From Blastocatellia bacterium (lineage in GTDB: Bacteria; Acidobacteriota; Blastocatellia; Pyrinomonadales; Pyrinomonadaceae), in NCBI GenBank assembly GCA_003488005.1, contig DNND01000074.1:39521-49350 (forward strand): DNA of 9,830 nt, read 5' to 3'. How positions within the stretch are numbered: the first letter of the stretch is position 1; each line of letters begins with the position of its first letter. Below are positions 5,681 to 9,830 of this stretch, in pieces. A program made the position numbers and the translations under genes. The notes under the pieces are model-generated. The model made no database searches and had not been told where the DNA came from. It saw nothing but the letters and a program-made list of their open reading frames with translations.

Positions 5681-6582
5681 AAAACCATGTTCGTTATCTG
5701 ACGAGTCTTTTACTCGTTGCGATTATGCTCAGTGCGATTCTTCCGATGGCATCCGTCTCGACGGCTGCCGCCGGCAACGTTGACCCGGTGCAACCTGCAG
5801 GCGGGCAGCAAAAAGAGTTAGGTGACCGGCTATTCCCGGGAGCCTACAAGGGCGACGCCGTGAAGCGGCGCATCAATCGGCTTCGAGCCACCAACAAAGC
5901 CCTGGATCGGGCAATGAAAGACAAGGAAAAAGCAGGTAAACAGGTCGCCTGGGACTTGAGCGCGGTGCTTGTTTTCTCGGCGCCGAAGCAGACACAGACT
6001 GCTCAACGCAGCGTGCCGAAGATGCTGCGCACTTCCTTCGCACCGGAGGATACCCTCAGCGACGGTACCGGAGAAGCGACCTTTATTACCTACGATGGAG
6101 CCGAAAACACGTGGGACGGCACCATTTCTGTCACAGATTACTATACCGGGGAAAACCGAGTATACAACGGGGAGATGTGGGACTTCGGAGCGACGAATGA
6201 TCCTTCCGTGTGGGATGTAACAAATGAAGTCTATTATCCGCCGGACGGCGGTCCACCATCAGAATGTCCTCCAGACGGTGGTCCTTGCCAAGTCATGCTT
6301 ATGAGTAAAAACCAGGAAGCCGGCCCTTCGACGGGCAGTATGTTTGTGAAGGCTTCCTATGCTTCCGCGACGACGGCGCCGGTGGGGGCTGTGTTCAGAT
6401 GGTTCTCGAGATTTTGGCGCTGCTTTAGCAGAACTGCTGCATTTGTTGGCCGCCAATGTGTCTCGCCGCAACCAAACATTCGTAACAGCCTGATTTGTGC
6501 TTTGGCAGCGGGAGTCTACGCAGCGGGTTGCTGCGCGCGATTCTCTGGCAACAATTCCGGTCAAGGTATTTGCTACCCATAA
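5677..6582 (+). CDS. Exported protein with cysteine-rich, partly hydrophobic C-terminal tail; function unknown
   Basis: The protein has 301 residues, with AGGAGA 6 nt before the ATG. Residues 1-32 are a long signal peptide (Y-L-T-S-L-L-L-V-A-I-M-L-S-A-I-L then A-S-V-S-T-A-A-A). Residues 45-90 are charged and helical (R-R-I-N-R-L-R-A-T-N-K-A-L). Residues 125-187 are rich in Thr, Gly and aromatics, suggesting beta structure. A short repeat, PPDGG, occurs at 188-192 and 198-202, followed by Cys197 and Cys204. The tail from 236 has an aromatic/basic patch (F-R-W-F-S-R-F-W-R-C-F), then a small-residue hydrophobic helix (I-C-A-L-A-A-G-V-Y-A-A-G-C-C) and ends G-I-C-Y-P, with six cysteines (249, 261, 274, 285, 286, 299). 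Disulfide pairing outside the membrane is likely. Some cysteine-rich secreted antimicrobial precursors have such tails, but I see no specific match. It is a single-gene unit, perhaps with a leader ORF, closed by a terminator. Confidence 0.82.
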   Translation: MKNHVRYLTSLLLVAIMLSAILPMASVSTAAAGNVDPVQPAGGQQKELGDRLFPGAYKGDAVKRRINRLRATNKALDRAMKDKEKAGKQVAWDLSAVLVFSAPKQTQTAQRSVPKMLRTSFAPEDTLSDGTGEATFITYDGAENTWDGTISVTDYYTGENRVYNGEMWDFGATNDPSVWDVTNEVYYPPDGGPPSECPPDGGPCQVMLMSKNQEAGPSTGSMFVKASYASATTAPVGAVFRWFSRFWRCFSRTAAFVGRQCVSPQPNIRNSLICALAAGVYAAGCCARFSGNNSGQGICYP

Positions 6583-6652
6583 CCTGAATTGTCTTTCAGA
6601 CTACCGTCGGCGTTTGAAAAACACTTCTTTTCTGATTCTTGCCGGCGGTTGT

Positions 6653-6697
6653 GACGCTGTAGGCATCCCGGTCTTTGGATGCCTACAGCGTCCTCTT
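6653..6697 (+). terminator. Terminator hairpin after the cysteine-rich exported protein gene
   Basis: A perfect 16-bp stem (GACGCTGTAGGCATCC, 6653-6668, with 6677-6692) and an 8-nt loop are followed by a short CTCTT, so the T tract is weak. Just upstream, ACCGTCGGC (6603-6611) can pair with GCCGGCGGT (6641-6649), one G-T, around a long loop. The hairpin lies only 16 nt before the next gene's ATG and may also shield that start. Confidence 0.72.
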
Positions 6698-6708
6698 AAC
6701 TCTGGGTA

Positions 6709-7782
6709 ATGAGAGATTCATCTGTGCCAAGTCAATTATCCCTTACCCGAACCAGAAGTAAACTCGTTCTACTGTGGCTCACCCTCGCGGTGTCGGCCTG
6801 CATCTTCAACTCTCAGGCACAAGATCGACCAGCGGATACAGTTCGTATTCGCACCCGTGTTGTTCCGATTGATGTGTTGATAAAAGACAGGCGAACGAAT
6901 GCTCCGGTCACGGGCCTGAAAATTGACGACTTCAAAATTTTCGATGATGGCCGCCTCCGCCAAATTACCTATTTCAGCTCCAGCGCTGAGCGAACCGATC
7001 GACCGTTGGCTCTGCTGCTCTTGCTAGCCCCGATAGATGAGCGCGCCAGAAACTCCTTGCAGCGTCCGGCGATTCTGAAATCGATGACTACGGCGTTGGA
7101 AAGTTTGCCGCCGGAGGATGAGGTAGCTGTCATGTTCTCGTGGTGGGGCGGAATTCTGCCACCTCAAACGCTCGTCACTTTCACTCGCGACCGCTCACAA
7201 ATCGATACGGCTTTAGCCGGGTTACCAAGCTTCAATGCGACGCGAATTACCACCGGCACATCAGGCAGGGCCCATCCAACGCTCGAAGAGGCGCTGCTTA
7301 CAATTGTTTCCGAAAGACCGAACTCACAAGTAGCAGTTGTCATGGTAACGGATTCTATCTATCAACTTACCAGCCTCGAGCGTGATGAGATGGCGCCAAG
7401 GCTTCTACAAAAGAACGTCACTTTCAATACATTAATCACCGGGACAGATAAATACTTCCTCTTGTCCTATCCAATGCTCAAGCCTGCAAGCGATGTATTG
7501 AACCTGGGTCTATATGGAGTCCCGCGCTATCTGGTCCAACAAACCGGTGGCGAAGAACTACGCGTGAGTAAGCCGGAGGATTACGGCGCCGCGCTTAAGC
7601 AGGTGATGGGCGACTTGTCGTCTCGTTATAGGCTGGGCTTCACGCTTGCTGAAGGAGAGTCGGATGACGACCGGTTGCACCGGTTGAAAGTAAATGTGAC
7701 GGCACGTGACGCGCGGGGCAAAGAACGTAAACTCAAAGTGGTTGCGCGCCAGGGTTACCGGACACCAAAGACAGCAAACTAA
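6709..7782 (+). CDS. VWFA-related Acidobacterial-domain protein, MIDAS motif not recognisable
   Basis: This is a 357-residue protein. Residues 19-38 are an export signal (L-V-L-L-W-L-T-L-A-V-S-A-C); Cys31 sits in a lipobox-like V-S-A-C, so it may be a lipoprotein, or be cut at S-Q-A. Residues 45-90 (V-R-I-R-T-R-V-V-P-I-D-V-L-I-K-D ... V-T-G-L-K-I-D-D-F-K-I-F-D-D-G) are the hallmark of the family modelled as TIGR03436, which is abundant in Acidobacteria. A von Willebrand A-like Rossmann domain follows (about 98-310), with V-A-V-V-M-V-T-D at 208-215. The usual metal-binding D-x-S-x-S is replaced by L-L-L-A-P-I-D-E-R, so metal-dependent ligand binding is doubtful. The C-terminal part (R-Y-R-L-G-F and V-T-A-R-D-A-R-G) is typical. 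No good Shine-Dalgarno precedes ATG 6709; GTG 6724, with GAGAG 8 nt upstream, is an alternative start. Probably co-transcribed with the hydrolase downstream. Confidence 0.88.
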   Translation: MRDSSVPSQLSLTRTRSKLVLLWLTLAVSACIFNSQAQDRPADTVRIRTRVVPIDVLIKDRRTNAPVTGLKIDDFKIFDDGRLRQITYFSSSAERTDRPLALLLLLAPIDERARNSLQRPAILKSMTTALESLPPEDEVAVMFSWWGGILPPQTLVTFTRDRSQIDTALAGLPSFNATRITTGTSGRAHPTLEEALLTIVSERPNSQVAVVMVTDSIYQLTSLERDEMAPRLLQKNVTFNTLITGTDKYFLLSYPMLKPASDVLNLGLYGVPRYLVQQTGGEELRVSKPEDYGAALKQVMGDLSSRYRLGFTLAEGESDDDRLHRLKVNVTARDARGKERKLKVVARQGYRTPKTAN

Positions 7783-7803
7783 TCCGGGGGGCTTTAACTC
7801 GAT

Positions 7804-9165
7804 ATGAAAAGACCGATCAATCAATTCATGCGGATGGCTGTTTTATGCGCCATTCAACTTCTGTGCATTAGCAATAGTCCGGCACAGGAGCTCGCTGTCA
7901 AATTTGACGATTACACAAACAACGAAGTTAAGGAGGGCCGTTTCAGTGGCGCTGTTCTTATCGCTCGAGATGGCAAAGTTCTCCTGAGCAAAGGATATGG
8001 GATAGCGAACAGGGAAGACGACATACCTAATACCCCGCGAACAAAGTTCCGTATCGGGTCGCTCACTAAGCAGTTCACGGCGATGGCAATCCTTATATTG
8101 CAGGAGCGCAAGGCTCTCAATGTGCAAGATCCAATCTGCAAGTATTTGCCGCGGTGCCCGGTAGCCTGGCAGCCTATTACCATCCATCACCTGTTAACAC
8201 ACACCTCTGGTCTCCCCGACTATACGTACACCGTAAATCTTACGGATGATGAAAGAGCCTATTCCCCGGTGACGCGAGACATCGATCGTCTGCGGAACGG
8301 GTCGCTTGGCTTTGCCCCCGGCACAAGATTCGACTATTGCAACTCAGGCTATGTCTTGTTAGGACACATTATTGAAAAGGTCTCAGGCAAGGCTTATGGA
8401 GATTTCCTGCAAGAGAATATTTTTGCGCCACTAAAGATGGTGGACACCGGCTACGATTACAACGGACTCATCCTTAAACGTCGCGCCGCAGGTTACACGT
8501 TACGTGGAGATACACTGGTCACCGCTCCCTTCGTCGATATGTCGGTAGCGTTCGCGGCTGGGGGGCTGTATTCCACAGTAGAAGATTTGTATTTGTGGGA
8601 CCAGGCCCTTTATACGGAGAAGCTCGTCTCCAAAAAGTCCCTCACGATGATGTTCACACCTTTCAAAAAGACCTATGGCTATGGTTGGTATATCGATCAG
8701 CAGTTTACGCGACTCTGCATTAGTCACGGGGGGCGTATTGAAGGTTATATGAACTCCATCGAGCGCTTCCCCGATGAAAGACTCACCGTCATAGTCATGA
8801 GTAATCTTGATACTTCGTCTACTGATCGGATTGCCCAAAACTTAGCGGCACTCTCATTGGGCATGGCTACAAGCCGCTTACCAGAACGCCGAGCAATCAA
8901 GCTTGATCCAAAAACCTACGATGCGTATATAGGAGAATACGAGCTTACGCGTAATTTAATCGTCACCGTAAGGAAAGAAGAGACTGGCTTAGTAGCCCAG
9001 GCAACCGGATACTCAAAGATTGAGTTGTTTCCCGAATCTGAAAAAGAGTTCTTCACCAAACGGCTGGACGCTCAGATCATGTTTATCGGCGATGGTAGCG
9101 GAAAGATAACCCATGCGCTCATCAACTTGAACGGGCACGAAATGCAAGCTCGGAAGATTAAGTGA
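7804..9165 (+). CDS. Exported serine hydrolase of the beta-lactamase/penicillin-binding fold (class C-like) with C-terminal DUF3471-like domain
   Basis: This is a 453-residue protein. The signal peptide covers residues 1-28 (M-A-V-L-C-A-I-Q-L-L-C-I-S-N-S-P-A-Q). The catalytic domain spans about 30-355. S86-L-T-K89 is the S-x-x-K nucleophile motif inside F-R-I-G-S-L-T-K-Q-F-T-A. Y178-C-N180 is the Y-x-N motif in F-D-Y-C-N-S-G-Y. H308-G-G310 stands for the third (K/H-x-G) motif. L-L-T-H-T-S-G-L-P-D is the usual signature of the family. Residues about 366-453 (Y-D-A-Y-I-G-E-Y-E-L ... A-R-K-I-K) are a small DUF3471-like beta domain. Relatives include esterases, D-aminopeptidases and D-alanyl-D-alanine carboxypeptidases; true beta-lactamase activity is not implied. 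It lies 21 nt after the VWFA-related gene on the same strand. The Shine-Dalgarno is poor (a GGGGGG 12 nt upstream), so translation may depend on coupling. The family is certain; substrate unknown. Confidence 0.92.
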   Translation: MKRPINQFMRMAVLCAIQLLCISNSPAQELAVKFDDYTNNEVKEGRFSGAVLIARDGKVLLSKGYGIANREDDIPNTPRTKFRIGSLTKQFTAMAILILQERKALNVQDPICKYLPRCPVAWQPITIHHLLTHTSGLPDYTYTVNLTDDERAYSPVTRDIDRLRNGSLGFAPGTRFDYCNSGYVLLGHIIEKVSGKAYGDFLQENIFAPLKMVDTGYDYNGLILKRRAAGYTLRGDTLVTAPFVDMSVAFAAGGLYSTVEDLYLWDQALYTEKLVSKKSLTMMFTPFKKTYGYGWYIDQQFTRLCISHGGRIEGYMNSIERFPDERLTVIVMSNLDTSSTDRIAQNLAALSLGMATSRLPERRAIKLDPKTYDAYIGEYELTRNLIVTVRKEETGLVAQATGYSKIELFPESEKEFFTKRLDAQIMFIGDGSGKITHALINLNGHEMQARKIK

Positions 9166-9196
9166 GTCTCCGTGTATCGCTAGCGCCTTCTCGATC

Positions 9197-9649
9197 TCAA
9201 GGAACTAAGTCTTTGATTAGCAGCTTCTCCTGCGGCAGCATCGCGGGCATGCCCTTGTGTTGCCAGCAACGAACCGGTCCATGGACGCGCCGCGAGCAGG
9301 GCGTTCCTTTTTTTGTGCGCGCACCGCAGATGTAGACGTCTGCCTCGATGGTATTCGAGGGCGAAGTTACCGGCGTCCCGGGACTTGAACTGAGTGGATG
9401 GCCGGCGGAATTGTTGAGCGGCGAATCGGATCGTCTTTCAATTATTAGTGGTGGCCCCGGCGGCTGGCGCGCGCGTCCCAGCAAATAGCCTGAGGTAAGA
9501 AAGACTAACGAGAAAAACAAGAGGGGAAGAAAGCGTTCGCGTTTGAAACGCGCGGAGCAGATGCTACAAAACCGGCGGCTGGTCCAGAAGTGCCGGCGCA
9601 AACGAATCAGTTTATTGCCACACTCGCAGCAGAAGTTTGGCTTGTACAC
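9197..9649 (-). CDS. Small membrane protein with N-terminal zinc ribbon and C-terminal C-x9-C-x9-C-x2-H motif
   Basis: This is a 150-residue protein from a GTG start with GGAGA 8 nt upstream. Residues 7-31 form a zinc ribbon (C7-C-E-C10-G and C28-S-I-C31). Residues 40-58 (FLPLLFFSLVFLTSGYLLG) form a single membrane helix. Residues 60-103 are a Pro/Ser-rich linker. The C-terminus carries C108-G-A-R-T-K-K-G-T-P-C118-S-R-R-V-x4-R-C128-W-Q-H131, a compact Cys3His set likely to bind zinc. From memory it resembles short C-x-A-x-T-K-K-G-x-x-C ... C-W-Q-H modules in bacterial and phage hypothetical proteins (DUF5763-like), which I cannot verify here. The end K-G-M-P-A-M-L-P-Q-E-K recurs at 189-233 and, less exactly, 3809-3844. 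The ribbon would face the cytoplasm if Arg/Lys around residues 34-39 hold that side in. It converges with the serine hydrolase gene, 31 nt away. Function unknown. Confidence 0.85.
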   Translation of the reverse strand: MYKPNFCCECGNKLIRLRRHFWTSRRFCSICSARFKRERFLPLLFFSLVFLTSGYLLGRARQPPGPPLIIERRSDSPLNNSAGHPLSSSPGTPVTSPSNTIEADVYICGARTKKGTPCSRRVHGPVRCWQHKGMPAMLPQEKLLIKDLVP

Positions 9650-9657
9650 GGCGCAGT

Positions 9658-9662
9658 TCTCC
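9658..9662 (-). promoter_or_regulatory. Ribosome binding site supporting a GTG start
   Basis: GGAGA on the minus strand is 8 nt before the GTG at 9649. No in-frame ATG is seen upstream, so the non-ATG start is accepted. Confidence 0.55.
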
Positions 9663-9721
9663 GCGTCGGAGTTTTGAACTGTTGTTAAAGCGGCGGGTGA
9701 TGAACTGGATTGAGCGCCGCG

Positions 9722-9727
9722 ATTATA
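9722..9727 (-). promoter_or_regulatory. Possible -10 box for the zinc-ribbon protein gene
   Basis: A perfect TATAAT lies on the minus strand about 72 nt upstream of the GTG start. The best -35 candidate (TTCGCA, 18 nt further upstream) is weak, so only the -10 is offered. Confidence 0.3.
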
Positions 9728-9787
9728 TGCCCTCTCCCGGCTTCATGCGAATAGCTTTCTGCGTTAAAGGTTCTCGTCAGTGCCGTT

Positions 9788-9829
9788 GCGGCTTCGCCGC
9801 CTGATGTGAGGCGGTGGCTATGCCCCGCC
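9788..9829. repeat. GC-rich nested inverted repeats at the right edge
   Basis: GCGGC/GCCGC (9788-9800, 3-nt loop), CCGCC/GGCGG (9797-9801 with 9810-9814, 8-nt loop) and GGCGG/CCGCC (9810-9814 with 9825-9829) can form competing hairpins. The pattern resembles REP-type intergenic palindromes, but it is cut by the window edge and no second copy is in the window. Confidence 0.38.
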
Positions 9830-9830
9830 G

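Noticed and set aside
6259..6564. 101-codon minus-strand ORF inside the cysteine-rich exported protein gene
   Set aside because: It is fully antisense to a gene with a clear signal peptide and Shine-Dalgarno, and its translation is rich in Arg/Ser with no domain.
7843..8190. 115-codon minus-strand ORF over the 5' part of the serine hydrolase gene
   Set aside because: It is antisense to the S-x-x-K catalytic region, which is certainly coding on the plus strand.
8500..8838. 112-codon minus-strand ORF inside the serine hydrolase gene
   Set aside because: It overlaps conserved parts of the hydrolase, including the H-G-G motif region; no Shine-Dalgarno or family resemblance was seen.

Overview
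The window looks like a bacterial chromosome segment of mid GC content, most likely from the Acidobacteriota (perhaps Blastocatellia). The best clue is the gene at 6709-7782, which matches the 'VWFA-related Acidobacterial domain' family. Many short-signal-peptide secreted proteins, well separated genes and recognisable Shine-Dalgarno sites fit this. The lineage is inferred from gene content only. No transposase, integrase, rRNA, intact tRNA or CRISPR array is visible.

Layout. Left edge (1-260): an open frame running in from the left (2-145, +), overlapped by a minus-strand fragment carrying a C-W-x-x-K-G-M-P-A motif. 493-1161 (+): an exported protein with a DUF3471-like domain and a C-terminal AMPK/CBM48-type glycogen-recognition module. 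3635-1234 (-): a two-gene operon of a 567-aa exported helical-repeat protein followed by a membrane-anchored redoxin with a C-S-M-C active site; a good sigma70-type promoter lies at 3684-3711. 3712-4354: a long spacer between divergent units that holds a second degenerate copy of the K-G-M-P motif. 4355-5077 (+): a Crp/Fnr-type regulator.

5243-5368 (+) is a previously easy-to-miss 41-codon ORF with a good Shine-Dalgarno and a perfect 15-bp terminator starting 2 nt after its stop. 5588-5680 and 5677-6582 (+): a possible 30-codon leader ORF overlapping, by ATGA, the start of a 301-aa exported protein with a cysteine-rich tail. This unit ends at a perfect 16-bp terminator hairpin (6653-6692). 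6709-9165 (+): a VWFA-related protein lacking a recognisable MIDAS motif, then 21 nt later an exported serine beta-lactamase-like hydrolase with a C-terminal DUF3471-like domain. 9649-9197 (-): a small membrane protein with an N-terminal zinc ribbon and a C-terminal CCCH motif, the intact version of the motif seen in pieces at 189-233 and 3791-3844. The right edge has GC-rich nested inverted repeats.

The genes do not form one obvious pathway. Most products are predicted to act at or outside the inner membrane: carbohydrate recognition, thiol redox, a penicillin-binding-fold hydrolase and protein-protein scaffolds. The most worthwhile unexplained items are the 41-aa small ORF, the dispersed K-G-M-P motif family (three copies, differing largely at synonymous positions), and the leader-coupled cysteine-rich exported protein.
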